Assembly (NCBI GenBank): GCA_964474355.1 | Contig: CAYYSY010000240.1 | Coordinates: forward strand, 9,163 to 73,162 | DNA from: CAYYSY01 sp964474355 | Lineage (GTDB): Bacteria; Myxococcota_A; UBA9160; UBA4427 | Direction: 5' to 3' | DNA length: 64,000 bases | Shown: one piece after another, positions 18,384 through 27,393 of the stretch | Position numbering within the stretch: position 1 is the stretch's first letter | Layout of the letters: every line of letters begins with the position of its first letter | The notes under the pieces: model-generated | Told to the model about the DNA's origin: nothing | Databases searched by the model: none | The model's input: the letters and a program-made list of their open reading frames with translations, nothing else | Made by a program: the position numbers and the translations under genes

Positions 18384-19118
18384 TCACGCATCGGGCCTCG
18401 GCACGGTCGAGGTAGTCGTGGGCGGACCATCGCGGAGCCCCCGCTTCGTCAGATGGAGCCCCAGGATCACCAACGCGATGCAGCCATACTGGGCGGGAGT
18501 CAGTCCCCAGTACGTCTTCTCATCGACCCTCAGGAAGTCGAGGCCGAAGCGCACCGGCGCGTAGAGAGAGATCATCAGCACCGAGTGGAAGCCGTGAAAT
18601 TTGCGGACGTTTCGCGAGGCGTAGAGGACCGCGGTCATGACGACCGTCCACAGCATCTCGTAGAGGCCGAGGTTGTGCCGGACCGTGCCAGCGCGGTCGG
18701 TCATGCCCAGGAAGAAGTCCGTGGGGAGCCCGGGGTGGTCGAACGCGAGAGTGCAGCCGAGCCGGCCGAGGATCCAGACCGGAACGAACCCGAAGAGGAT
18801 GGCCTCGATGTACGGGAGATACGGGACGCGCTTCCATCTGAAGTAGAGGAAGGCGCCGAGCATGCCTCCGAAGAAGCCGCCGAAGGAGGAGAGCCCGGTG
18901 CGCAGGAAGAGATACGTGAACGGGTCGTCGAGGACCCGCTCCGGGTGATACAGGAGCTCGAGGAACCAGTGGGAGACGGGAAAGCCGATCACCACGGCCC
19001 ACAGTGAGCCGTTGATGAGGATTCGAGTATCGAGGCCGGTCTGGCGCGCGCGTCGATAGGCCAGCTCGAGGCCGATCAGCACCGCGGCACCGACGAGCAC
19101 CGTGTACGCATGTCTCAT
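18384..19118 (-). CDS. Divergent prolipoprotein diacylglyceryl transferase (Lgt) family membrane protein
   Basis: A 244-residue polytopic membrane protein with about seven hydrophobic helices. Lgt-like landmarks are present but altered: GLSSFGGFFGGMLG in place of the HGG loop, GRLGCTLAFDHPG in place of GRIGNFINGE (the essential Arg kept, Asn replaced by Cys), LGLYEMLW, and RFGLDFLR with the conserved C-terminal Arg. It therefore belongs to an Lgt-like subfamily rather than the housekeeping enzyme. It is the last gene of a three-gene set with a Cys-tailed secreted protein and a CPBP-type membrane protein, which suggests lipid modification of that tail; this role is inference. Confidence 0.75.
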   Translation of the reverse strand: MRHAYTVLVGAAVLIGLELAYRRARQTGLDTRILINGSLWAVVIGFPVSHWFLELLYHPERVLDDPFTYLFLRTGLSSFGGFFGGMLGAFLYFRWKRVPYLPYIEAILFGFVPVWILGRLGCTLAFDHPGLPTDFFLGMTDRAGTVRHNLGLYEMLWTVVMTAVLYASRNVRKFHGFHSVLMISLYAPVRFGLDFLRVDEKTYWGLTPAQYGCIALVILGLHLTKRGLRDGPPTTTSTVPRPDA

Positions 19119-19137
19119 CGTCGAGGCTCCAGGGTGT

Positions 19138-19623
19138 TCATCTTGCGCCCGCGTGCTTCAAGAGGAGTCTCGTCACCACGTTGGCCACGCCGTGAGAGAG
19201 CATCGGGGCAAGGAGCGATCCACTCCTTGCGCGGAGCCATGCGAAGAGGAGGCCGGGGAGCACGACGCCGAAGCCTTCGAGCTTCCGAGTGACGACCACG
19301 TGCGCGAGGGGCTCGGGTGCGGGCATGGGCAGACCTGTGCGCAGATGGAGCCCGAACCCGATCATGCCAAGCGGGAGCAGGACCGCGGTCGACGCGGCGA
19401 AGTACTTCAGCCCTCGGGCCAGATCCGAGCTCGCGAGGCCCCGGTCGACTACCCACGAGCCGCCTCTCGCGATCGGAAGCCACGACGCCAGCACCCGGGT
19501 GAGAGGGATGAGGCCGGATCTCCCGGGCAGCTCGCCCCAGCTCATCCAGGTCGCGGCGAGCGTCGCCGATGCGAATGCGAAGAGAGCCTCCCCACCTACC
19601 ACACGAGTGTCTCCGCGGCTCAT
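19138..19623 (-). CDS. CPBP-family (myxosortase-like) membrane protein, apparently lacking the Glu-Glu motif
   Basis: 161 residues. The ATG shares bases with the stop of the upstream target gene (ATGA). The C-terminal half matches the CPBP glutamic intramembrane protease fold: LAHVVVTRKLEGFGVVL, LLFAWLRARSGSLLAP and SHGVANV, i.e. the first His and the HxxxN pair. In family members an EExxxR helix lies about 30 residues before the first His. Here that span reads through KYFAASTAVLLPLGMIGFG and RTGLPMPAPEP with no Glu pair, and the protein is shorter than usual. Either the helix was lost in frame or this is a divergent or inactive member. Rhombosortase- and myxosortase-like CPBP proteins process C-terminal sorting tails. 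Confidence 0.6.
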   Translation of the reverse strand: MSRGDTRVVGGEALFAFASATLAATWMSWGELPGRSGLIPLTRVLASWLPIARGGSWVVDRGLASSDLARGLKYFAASTAVLLPLGMIGFGLHLRTGLPMPAPEPLAHVVVTRKLEGFGVVLPGLLFAWLRARSGSLLAPMLSHGVANVVTRLLLKHAGAR

Positions 19624-22253
19624 CCACGCAGCCGTAACTTCCTCCAGAGGAGGACGCAGCACACGAACATCGAGAAAGCCAGGAGCGCCCGGACGTCGAG
19701 ACCACCGCCTGGACTCGACATCGAGCAGGTTTGGGAGCAAGCGGCTGCGGCTTCGGTGGCGGCGTAGGCGTCTTCGTCGTCGCAGCCGCAGCCGCCTCCG
19801 CCGCCGCTTTCCTCCCGCAGGCCTCCGCCATCAAGCTCCGCGATGGCGCTCCCCGCGCTCGAATCCACCACCAGCTCGACGCCCATCCCCCGAGTGATCG
19901 TCTCGGGATCAAACCCGACGCAGACCACCCCGAACTCCCCTTCGCCGAGGACGACAGGCGGAACCAAGTCGACCGAGGTCGGCTCGCCGGCCTCGCCCTC
20001 GAGGAGATCGAGCGGATGGTCTTCAGCGCACTCTCGAAGGTACCAGTCACCCTCCGTCGTGGATTCGCCACTCGTGAATCGGATCGTGTTGATCTCCAGA
20101 TCGCCCACGCCGATGTTGCTGACGTAGAACGTCTCGCTCTGCGGCGGCTCATAGAAGATGGATCTGGACGGCGAGAGGCTCGGCATGGGGCCCGGACATG
20201 CGATTCGGCGGGCGTATCTCACCACCGGCTCGGAGTCGATCCCTTCGTAGAAGTATCCGACGTGTACCTGGTCCGAAGAATCGATCGCGATCTCGGCACC
20301 TCGCCCCGCGCGCCTGCCCAGCTGCCCGACGTCGACTCGCTCCGTGGTCTGGCTGACCACTCCGTCGCCGTCGTCGACGACCTTCAAGTACTTCAACTCG
20401 TCGTAACTGGTCAGATCGCCGAAGGCGAAGTGCGCGGCTTCGCCCGAGTCGAGCGCGAGAGAGCCATCCGCCTCATCGGCCGGACCTGAAGAAGATGATG
20501 CAACGGCCTCGACCCCGTTGTAGGACCAACCATCGGCTGCAGGAAAGGCTCCGCCCGGGTGGGTCGCGTAGACGAGCTCATTGACCGTTTCGAACCCCTG
20601 ACTCGCTACGTACCGCTCGGGCACGACGCCTGCAGCGTGAAGCTGATCGTCCGTCCCGATCGCCAGGTGCATTGGCAGCCCGAACAGGTCCTGGTCGAAC
20701 TCGACGATGCCCTCGGCCCAGTTCGGGACGCGACCGAGTGCACTGCTCTGCGCCTCCGCGTCGGAGAACAATACGTGCGGGTAGTCGGAGGTATCGACGA
20801 CGATTCGGCTGACCTCTGCGTACCAGCTGCGCCCGGTATAGGGAGTCTGCGCGCCCGGCTCATCCGCGAACAGCCTGAACTCCGGGTTGTACGTCTCGAA
20901 ATCCCCGCCTGGGGCCAGCTGCCTGGCATAGTAGGGGGAGTACTCCCGCTCGAAGACACCCGGCGAGACCTCCACCTCCTGGAACGAACGGAAGCTCAGG
21001 TGCGGGAGACCGCTCGAATCGAGGGCGATCGACGTATTCGCGTCGACATCGCCAGCAACCGTCCAGTATTCCCAGTCGCCGCTCGTGTCGGTGGCATACT
21101 GAAGCGCATCGTCGGCCACATAGCCGATGTGGACGTCGCCGCCCGGTCCCACTATCACCGCACAGTCCACGGCCGCACCGGTCGTCGTGTCGACGTCCTC
21201 GAGCAACCAGTCCGGCGAATCCTCTGGATCGCTCACGGCGTACCGAAGGGTCGCCCCCGTACCGCCGGCCGAGGGGACGAAGTAGACGAGATGAACGTCG
21301 CCGTCATCGCCCACGTCGATGTCGACACACTGAACGCCCTCGTCGACGACCTCGACCTCCCAACACGGATGCACCCCGCAAGCGATCTCGTCGTAGCAGG
21401 CGGGGTCCGCACAGTCGATCCTCCCATTGCCATCGTCGTCGATGGAGTTGTAGCAATCCTCGGTCAGTTCGCCCCGGTTGCCGACCAGCGACACGTCGAC
21501 GGTCGGGTCGTCCAGATCGTTGGAGAAGATGGTCAGGAGGGCGGAGATCGGGTCGGTCGTCGTCGGTGCGAACGTGACCGTCATCGTGCACGAGCCGTCC
21601 GGCGCCACCGCTCCGGCCAGTCCGCACGGAGACGTGCCTCCGTACTCATCGAGCGAGAAATCGACCCAGTTCGACAGCAGCGGCGCACCCAGCACCAACG
21701 GATCCGGACCGGAGTTCGAGATGGTGATCTCACGGGTCGCACTCTCACCCACGCCAACGGCCATGAAGTCGATGTACGTCGGGTCCACCTCGATCTCGGG
21801 TGCAGGCGCTGCGATCCCCGTGCCGCTGAGCGACACGATCACGGTCGGCTCGTCGGCGTCGTTGGACGAGATCGTCACCTCGCCGGTGCTGCGCCCCTCT
21901 GCGGACGGCGTGAAGCGGACGCGCACGGCGCAGCGGCCGCCCAGGCCCGCGATCACCGGAGTCGAGGTCTCGCAGTACTGCGCCGCGATTCCGAAATCGA
22001 CGGTGAAGTCGCTGCCGGAGGTCACCTCGATCGCGGAGACGACCAGATCCTCGGACCCCATGTTGATGATCGCGAACGAGCCCGAGGTCGAGGAGCCGAT
22101 CTCGGTGCCGCTGAAGAAGACGGAGGTCGGGATGACGTCGATTTCAGGGCCCGGCGTCGGCGCCGCAGTCGAGCTGGTGGGCATGCAAAGAGCCGCCACT
22201 CCCAGAATCGCCACACACCGCAGCAAACCCACGAACCCGCCATCCGATCTCAT
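19620..22253 (-). CDS. Secreted choice-of-anchor-D protein with Cys-rich C-terminal sorting signal
   Basis: 877 residues; ATG with GGGAGG five bases upstream. Signal peptide (LRCVAILGVAALCMPTSSTA), then two ASH/choice-of-anchor-D beta-sandwich repeats (about 35-250; FAIINMGSEDLVV and ITISNSGPDPLVL), a DCYNSIDDDGNGRIDC motif common in myxobacterial surface proteins, a long beta-propeller-like part with DVHLVYF, DVHIGY, LPHLSF and HVGYFY repeats, and a third ASH-like domain. The tail is GGGGGCGCDDE, a spacer with CSQTCSMSS, GGGLDVR, a hydrophobic helix and a basic end (WRKLRLRG). This is the layout of Cys-containing sorting tails such as MYXO-CTERM and JDVT-CTERM. It is coupled to the CPBP gene downstream. 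Confidence 0.82.
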   Translation of the reverse strand: MRSDGGFVGLLRCVAILGVAALCMPTSSTAAPTPGPEIDVIPTSVFFSGTEIGSSTSGSFAIINMGSEDLVVSAIEVTSGSDFTVDFGIAAQYCETSTPVIAGLGGRCAVRVRFTPSAEGRSTGEVTISSNDADEPTVIVSLSGTGIAAPAPEIEVDPTYIDFMAVGVGESATREITISNSGPDPLVLGAPLLSNWVDFSLDEYGGTSPCGLAGAVAPDGSCTMTVTFAPTTTDPISALLTIFSNDLDDPTVDVSLVGNRGELTEDCYNSIDDDGNGRIDCADPACYDEIACGVHPCWEVEVVDEGVQCVDIDVGDDGDVHLVYFVPSAGGTGATLRYAVSDPEDSPDWLLEDVDTTTGAAVDCAVIVGPGGDVHIGYVADDALQYATDTSGDWEYWTVAGDVDANTSIALDSSGLPHLSFRSFQEVEVSPGVFEREYSPYYARQLAPGGDFETYNPEFRLFADEPGAQTPYTGRSWYAEVSRIVVDTSDYPHVLFSDAEAQSSALGRVPNWAEGIVEFDQDLFGLPMHLAIGTDDQLHAAGVVPERYVASQGFETVNELVYATHPGGAFPAADGWSYNGVEAVASSSSGPADEADGSLALDSGEAAHFAFGDLTSYDELKYLKVVDDGDGVVSQTTERVDVGQLGRRAGRGAEIAIDSSDQVHVGYFYEGIDSEPVVRYARRIACPGPMPSLSPSRSIFYEPPQSETFYVSNIGVGDLEINTIRFTSGESTTEGDWYLRECAEDHPLDLLEGEAGEPTSVDLVPPVVLGEGEFGVVCVGFDPETITRGMGVELVVDSSAGSAIAELDGGGLREESGGGGGCGCDDEDAYAATEAAAACSQTCSMSSPGGGLDVRALLAFSMFVCCVLLWRKLRLRG

Positions 22254-22516
22254 ACACACCTCCCAGATCGCCCGCATATCGGAACCCACCCTGCATCGGC
22301 AAAATCTTCTCCACGCGGGGGCTGTCCAGTGCGAAAGAATGTCCAAAGGCGCCACATCCGGTGGCACCACGCCGAAGGAGACGAGCCCGGCGTCGCCACC
22401 GCCTCCCGGTGCGCCGTTGCACGGCCGCTCGTTCTGCGGAGACTGTGGGGTGCTCGTTCGCGTCGAGATCGGCCAAGTGGCGCCACACGACGCGGGCTTC
22501 CGAACGAGGACGAACC

Positions 22517-23401
22517 GTGACCATCACGCACCGCACCTTCGTCAGCTACATCGACCGCACCCGCGAGTTCTACGCCGCGCAGGGTTACGACCGGCCGTAC
22601 GCGTGGGCGCACCACGACGACACGCCCTTCGCGCCTCTCCCGAAGCCCCTCGCCGAGTGCCGCGTCGCGCTCGTCACGACGGCCAGCCCACTCGACACGC
22701 GCGTCGACTCCGGCTCCCTGCGCGCCGACAAGGCCGTGTGGTCGGGCCCGGTCGACCCCGCGCCCGAGCGGCTCTTCACCGATCACCTCTCGTGGGACAA
22801 GCAGGCTACTCACACCGACGACGTCGAGTCGTTCCTGCCGATCGAGGCGCTGCGGTCCTTCGCCGACGCGGGGCGCATCGGCTCTCTGGCGCCCCGCTTC
22901 CACGGCGTGCCCACCGACTACAGCCAGCGCCGAAACGTCGAGCTCGACGCGCCCGAGATCCTGCGCCGCTGCCGCGAGGACGAGGTGGACGTCGCGCTCC
23001 TCGTCCCCCTGTGACCCGTCTGCCACCAGACCGTGAGTCTGGTCGCGAGACACCTGGAGACGGCCGGCATTCCCACTGTGGTCATCGGCTCGGCCCGCGA
23101 CATCGTCGAGGAGTGCGGCGTCGCCCGCTTCCTCTTCAGCGACTTCCCCCTCGGCAACCCCTGCGGCGTGCCCTGGGATGGGGAGATGCAGCGCGCGATC
23201 GTGGGCCACGCCCTCGACCTGCTCGAGACGGCCACCCTGCCCCGCACCACCGTGCAGAGCCCGTTCCGCTGGAGCGACGACAGCTCGTGGAAGGACGGCT
23301 ACGCCCGGATCGACCCCGAGCAGGCCGAGCGGCTCCGCAAGGCCGGCGCGGCGCGCCGCGCGGCCCAGGCTCGCGCGAAGGAGGAAGGCGGCTCGGCGTG
23401 A
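22517..23401 (+). CDS. GrdB-like (glycine/betaine/sarcosine/proline reductase B family) selenoprotein, Sec at UGA 23012
   Basis: One 294-residue protein read through an in-frame TGA at 23012-23014, taken as selenocysteine 166. Start GTG at 22517 with GAGG seven bases upstream. The N-part holds RVALVTTASPL, HTDDVESFLPIEALR and DAGRIGSLAPRF; then DVALLVPL-U-PVCHQ, a UxxC redox motif, and directly after it AGIPTVVIGSA and FPLGNPCGVP. Homology runs across the TGA in both directions, so two separate genes are unlikely. A hairpin right after the UGA fits a bacterial SECIS. The relatives are small stand-alone proteins found outside Stickland fermenters, with function unknown. A thiol/selenol redox or reductive cleavage role is inference. 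Confidence 0.88.
23025..23043 (+). promoter_or_regulatory. SECIS-like hairpin after UGA 23012
   Basis: A perfect 7-bp stem ACCAGAC/GTCTGGT with the five-base loop CGTGA. Counting U of the UGA as 1, the loop G and U fall at 22 and 23, close to the loop GU of the E. coli fdhF SECIS. It lies inside the coding sequence, as bacterial SECIS elements do. Confidence 0.75.
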
Positions 23402-23413
23402 GCCTGGTACCGA

Positions 23414-23436
23414 CAGGCCCCGCCATCGGCGGCCTG
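23414..23436 (+). terminator. Possible terminator hairpin after the selenoprotein gene
   Basis: Twelve bases after the stop, CAGGC..CGCC and GGCGGCCTG pair around an ATC loop with a two-base bulge. There is no T-tract, so this is a weak call based on position. Confidence 0.35.
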
Positions 23437-23609
23437 GTGGCGGGATCATGTGAGGCGCGCGAGAAGACGTGCAGGCGAGAATTCTTCCCCGAATGAGGTG
23501 TCAGCATCTAGATTCGGCGTAGCAGTACTCGACACAGAACTCTGTTTTCTGGCGTACCGCCCGCGGCGCCCGCCCCCCGCTGCCGCCGCCGGCACGAGAG
23601 GGACAGACG

Positions 23610-26093
23610 ATGGCCGACTCCCGATCTGGAGCGGATGCTCCTCGACTCGAGCGGGGCTCCTCGAGCCAGAACGCGCGCCGATCGCGGCGTCTTCCGATCG
23701 CTTCAATCCTCGTCCTGATCCTGGCCCTCACCCCCGCATCAGTCTCGGCAGCGACCTTCGTGGTGAACAACACCATCAACCTCGCCGACCTCAACCCCGG
23801 TGACGGCAACTGCTTCACCGGCAACACCCTGCCCCCCTTCTTCGCCCAGGAGTGCACGCTTCGCGCCGCGATCGAAGAGGCGAACGCGCTCGCGGGCTAC
23901 GACACGATCGAGTTCGCGAGCAGCCTGCCGGTCGACGGCGCTGGCGCCGTGATCTTCGCGCCCGGCTCCGGTGGCCTTCCAGCGATCACGGATGGTGTGT
24001 TGATCGATGGATACACCGCGAACACATACGCCACCGGCGATCCGTGGGCCGTACCGGTCATCCACATCGACGGGACCTTCGCTGGAGGTCTCGCCAACGG
24101 CCTCACCCTGCTGTCGGGCGCCGGCGGCTCCGTCATCCGCGGGCTCGCGGTCAACGACTTCGCGCTCGACGGGATCAAGATCGGCCAGTTCTCGCCACCC
24201 GAGGGCGTCATCGCGGTCACGATCCAGGGCTGCCACGTCGGCCTCTATCGGGGCACCGTGGCCAACGGCAATGGGGACGAGGGCATCGCCATGCCGACCG
24301 GCACCGACTCCACCAACGTCGTGATCGGGCAGACGTGCAACGGGACCTCGGGCTGCATCGGTCGCGGCAACGTGATCTCCGCGAACGGGAGCAACGGCAT
24401 CACGATCAACGCCACGGCCGCAGACGTCGGCGGCAACCGGATCGGTACGGACGGCGCAGGCAGTAGCGCAACCGGCTTCGGCAACGGAGGGTTCGGGATT
24501 CGCCTCGCCTACGGGTCGTTCTCCTCGATCGGCCTCTTCGTGATCGTCGACCCGCTCGGTGCCGCCACCCCTGACACGGCAGGAAACGTCATCTCGGCGA
24601 ACACGCTCGGAGGCGTGAGCATCGAAGACGGGCCAACGACCGTCTACGCGAACAGGATCGGAACCGACGCCTCTGGCACCGCCGCCCTGGCCAACGGCGG
24701 ACCGGGACTCTGGATCGCGGGCGGCGACAACGCGGTCGGAGGTGAAGGATTCGCAGCCGACGCGGGCAACGTGATCTCCGCAAACGTCGGCGAGGGCATC
24801 CGCATCGACGGCACCAGCAGCGGCAACGACATCGTGGGCAACAGGATCGGCGTCTCGGACGACGCCTCCACCGCGCTCGGCAATCAGCTCGACGGCATCT
24901 ACGTGGCCAACGGGCGCGACGACAACATCATCACCGCCAACGTGATCGCGAGCAATCTAGGCGACGGGATCGACCTGGGGAGCGATCACAACAGCGTGCG
25001 GCGCAACTGGATCGGCACCAACTCCCTCGATGCCTCTCTCGGCAATACGGGCGCCGGTCTTCGCCTGCACGGGGCCTACACCGAGGTCGGCGGTCTGCTC
25101 GAAGGCAACGTGATCGGCTTCAACCTCTTCGGCATCCTGATCGAGAGCACCTCCATCTGGAGCCAGATCCAGGGCAATGCCATTGGCAGCTCCGACGGCA
25201 CCGACATCGGCAACAGCGCCGATGGCATCCTCGCCTACGGCGCCACGCACACGATCGGAGGGGACGCGGCGAACCCGAACACATCGGGCAACGTCATCGG
25301 TCACAACGGCGACGACGGCATCGAGTTCTCGGGCGTGCAGGGCGGCAACAACTGGGTCTACGGCAACTGGATCGGCATCGAGCCGTCGGGCACACAGGCC
25401 GGGAACGACGGTCACGGTGTGCGCGTCGGCAACACGAACTTCATCGTCGTGGGCTCACAGTGGTCGTCGCCTGGAACCTTGGTGACCAGCAAGGGCAACG
25501 ACATCGCGCACAACGTCGGCGATGCGGTGCGCATCACGGGCACGGGCAGCGCCAATGCCGTGCGCGGGAACCGGATGCGGCAGAACGGTGGGCGGGGCAT
25601 CGAGCTCGAGCCGGTTGGCCCGACCCCCAACGACCCGGACGACTCGGACGGTGGACCGAACGGCCAGCAGAACCATCCCATCGTCGATGCCGGCGGATCG
25701 GGCTACGTCGCCGGCTCGAACAGGCTCTACGTGCGCCTCCAGCTCGACGGAAACCCGATCTACGTCGATCCCCCCCTCGCGATCGACGTCTACCTGGCTG
25801 ACGCGAGCGGCCAGGAAGGGCTCGAGTGGGTCGGGGCCGACGAGATCACCACCCCTGAGCTCGGCGCCTACCAGGTCTTCGTGATCTCGCCGCCTTCGGG
25901 AGGATTCCCCGCGATCGGAACCATCGTGACGACGGCGACCACGAGCAACAACACTGGAACCACGAGCGAGTTCAGCCCGCCGGTGCAGGTCCCGGAGCCC
26001 GCGCGCCACTCGCTGCTCGTCGCGGGCCTCGGCGCGCTCGCGGTACTTCGCCGGCTTTCCCTCGAACGGCGCGCGCGTGTCGCCGCGTCGTGA
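23610..26093 (+). CDS. Secreted right-handed beta-helix protein with CSLREA-like N-terminus and PEP-CTERM signal
   Basis: 827 residues. Signal peptide with a long basic n-region and ILVLILALTPASVSAA. The N-terminus has the CSLREA-type motif (ECTLRAAIEEANAL). The bulk consists of about 20 parallel beta-helix coils with repeated GNVISAN, GNRIGTD, IVGNRIG and GNVIG steps, as in many secreted pectate-lyase-like and polymorphic surface proteins. It ends with VPEPARHSLLVAGLGALAVL and a basic tail, a PEP-CTERM signal for exosortase-dependent sorting. A carbohydrate-binding or adhesive exopolysaccharide role is plausible; no catalytic residues can be assigned. No exosortase gene is in the window. Confidence 0.85.
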   Translation: MADSRSGADAPRLERGSSSQNARRSRRLPIASILVLILALTPASVSAATFVVNNTINLADLNPGDGNCFTGNTLPPFFAQECTLRAAIEEANALAGYDTIEFASSLPVDGAGAVIFAPGSGGLPAITDGVLIDGYTANTYATGDPWAVPVIHIDGTFAGGLANGLTLLSGAGGSVIRGLAVNDFALDGIKIGQFSPPEGVIAVTIQGCHVGLYRGTVANGNGDEGIAMPTGTDSTNVVIGQTCNGTSGCIGRGNVISANGSNGITINATAADVGGNRIGTDGAGSSATGFGNGGFGIRLAYGSFSSIGLFVIVDPLGAATPDTAGNVISANTLGGVSIEDGPTTVYANRIGTDASGTAALANGGPGLWIAGGDNAVGGEGFAADAGNVISANVGEGIRIDGTSSGNDIVGNRIGVSDDASTALGNQLDGIYVANGRDDNIITANVIASNLGDGIDLGSDHNSVRRNWIGTNSLDASLGNTGAGLRLHGAYTEVGGLLEGNVIGFNLFGILIESTSIWSQIQGNAIGSSDGTDIGNSADGILAYGATHTIGGDAANPNTSGNVIGHNGDDGIEFSGVQGGNNWVYGNWIGIEPSGTQAGNDGHGVRVGNTNFIVVGSQWSSPGTLVTSKGNDIAHNVGDAVRITGTGSANAVRGNRMRQNGGRGIELEPVGPTPNDPDDSDGGPNGQQNHPIVDAGGSGYVAGSNRLYVRLQLDGNPIYVDPPLAIDVYLADASGQEGLEWVGADEITTPELGAYQVFVISPPSGGFPAIGTIVTTATTSNNTGTTSEFSPPVQVPEPARHSLLVAGLGALAVLRRLSLERRARVAAS

Positions 26094-26152
26094 GAGCACC
26101 ACCCCCAGCCCTCCCGTCGATCTGCGCGCGCCGACCCCACCGCGAGGACCCG

Positions 26153-27109
26153 CTATCCCGCGAAGGAGTCCAACGCGGCCGCGAACTGGTCGCACAGGAA
26201 GGCGTTCGCCTCGCGACCGACCCTCGAGCCGGGCCGGATCAGATCGAAGCCGTGATAGCAGCCCTCGAAGAGGCGGAACTCGACGGGCACACCGGCGGCG
26301 CGAAGCTGCTCGACGTATTGCACCGTCTCGTCGCGAAACGGATCGAGGTCTCCGACGAAGGTCACGGTCGGCGGCAGGCCCGAGTAGTCGTCCGCGCGCG
26401 CTGGCGCCGCGTACTTCGGGACCTCGCCGCCCGAGAGTCCACCCAGATAGAGGTCCCAGGCCACCCGATTGTGTCGAGCCGACCACACCGGCGCATTGTT
26501 GTCGCGCATCGACTCGCTCGTCATCCGGTCGTCGATCATCGGGTAGAGCGGCATCTGGAAGGCGATCTGGACCTCGCCGCGATCCCTCGCCATCAAGGTC
26601 ACCGCAGCCGTCAATCCACCACCGGCGCTGCCTCCGATCACGACGAGCTGGTCGTCCCGCACGCCGAGCTCGGCGGCGTTCTTCTTCAGCCAGAGGAGGG
26701 TCGCGTAGCAGTCGTTCAACGCCGCGGGATACGGAGCCTCGACCGACTTGCGGTAATCGGGCGCAACGATGACGCAGTCGCGAGTGCGAATCAGATTCTC
26801 GAACGTCGACCCGAACTGCTCGGGATTGCCCATCGCGTAGCCGCCACCGTGGAGGAAGAGCACGCCCGGGAGCAATCCGTCGACGCGAGGGGAAGGGGGC
26901 CGGTAGACACGCACCCGGACCTCGCCGCCCTCGTCGAGCGAGTCGATCCGGCGCTCATCGCAGTCGAGGCCGGGGATGTCCTTCCCATCGGCTCGGCGGC
27001 CCAGCCTGCGCGCGAGCCGCAGGAACCGCTCGGACGGCCGCATCAGGAGCTTCGCCGCGAGCCCGGCCAGCCGGAGCTCCGGATCGATCATCTTGCGCGT
27101 CACTCTCAT
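26153..27109 (-). CDS. Alpha/beta hydrolase, hormone-sensitive-lipase (HSL) family esterase
   Basis: 318 residues; ATG with GGAGG seven bases upstream. HSL-family landmarks in order: oxyanion loop FLHGGGYAMG, nucleophile elbow GGSAGG (GxSxG), the acid in FVGDLDPFRDE, and the catalytic His in CYHGFD. There is no signal peptide, so it should be a cytoplasmic esterase or lipase acting on short acyl esters. It diverges from a PQQ alcohol dehydrogenase gene across about 280 bases. The substrate is unknown; the triad is complete. Confidence 0.9.
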   Translation of the reverse strand: MRVTRKMIDPELRLAGLAAKLLMRPSERFLRLARRLGRRADGKDIPGLDCDERRIDSLDEGGEVRVRVYRPPSPRVDGLLPGVLFLHGGGYAMGNPEQFGSTFENLIRTRDCVIVAPDYRKSVEAPYPAALNDCYATLLWLKKNAAELGVRDDQLVVIGGSAGGGLTAAVTLMARDRGEVQIAFQMPLYPMIDDRMTSESMRDNNAPVWSARHNRVAWDLYLGGLSGGEVPKYAAPARADDYSGLPPTVTFVGDLDPFRDETVQYVEQLRAAGVPVEFRLFEGCYHGFDLIRPGSRVGREANAFLCDQFAAALDSFAG

Positions 27110-27393
27110 CGATTTCCTCCCCGCACCAGTGCGTGATGATGCCAGCGGCTTCGCCCCCTGCAACCGCACCATCGCGCTCCAATGCGAAGCAGGACCGGCC
27201 CATCCGCGAGATCCGTCCCGCTGCAGGGAGCGCGAACCCGTCCGGCGAGACGAGCAGAGGCATGGGGGGCCCATGCCCCATCACGTCGTCGCAAGGCGCC
27301 CGGCGACTCTGCCATACTGAACGGATCCGAGGTGACGGCACGCGCCGGGCGGGACGCCCGTTGCGCAGACCGTGCCCGAGAAGGAATCCGCAC

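Noticed and set aside
20559..22520. 650-codon plus-strand frame opposite the choice-of-anchor-D gene
   Set aside because: No recognisable domain and antisense to an intact gene with signal peptide, ASH repeats and sorting tail.
23012..23014. UGA as an ordinary stop, with a second gene starting downstream at 23033
   Set aside because: The same frame continues with family-typical sequence (UPVC, AGIPTVVIGSA) immediately after the TGA, and the downstream start lies inside the SECIS stem.
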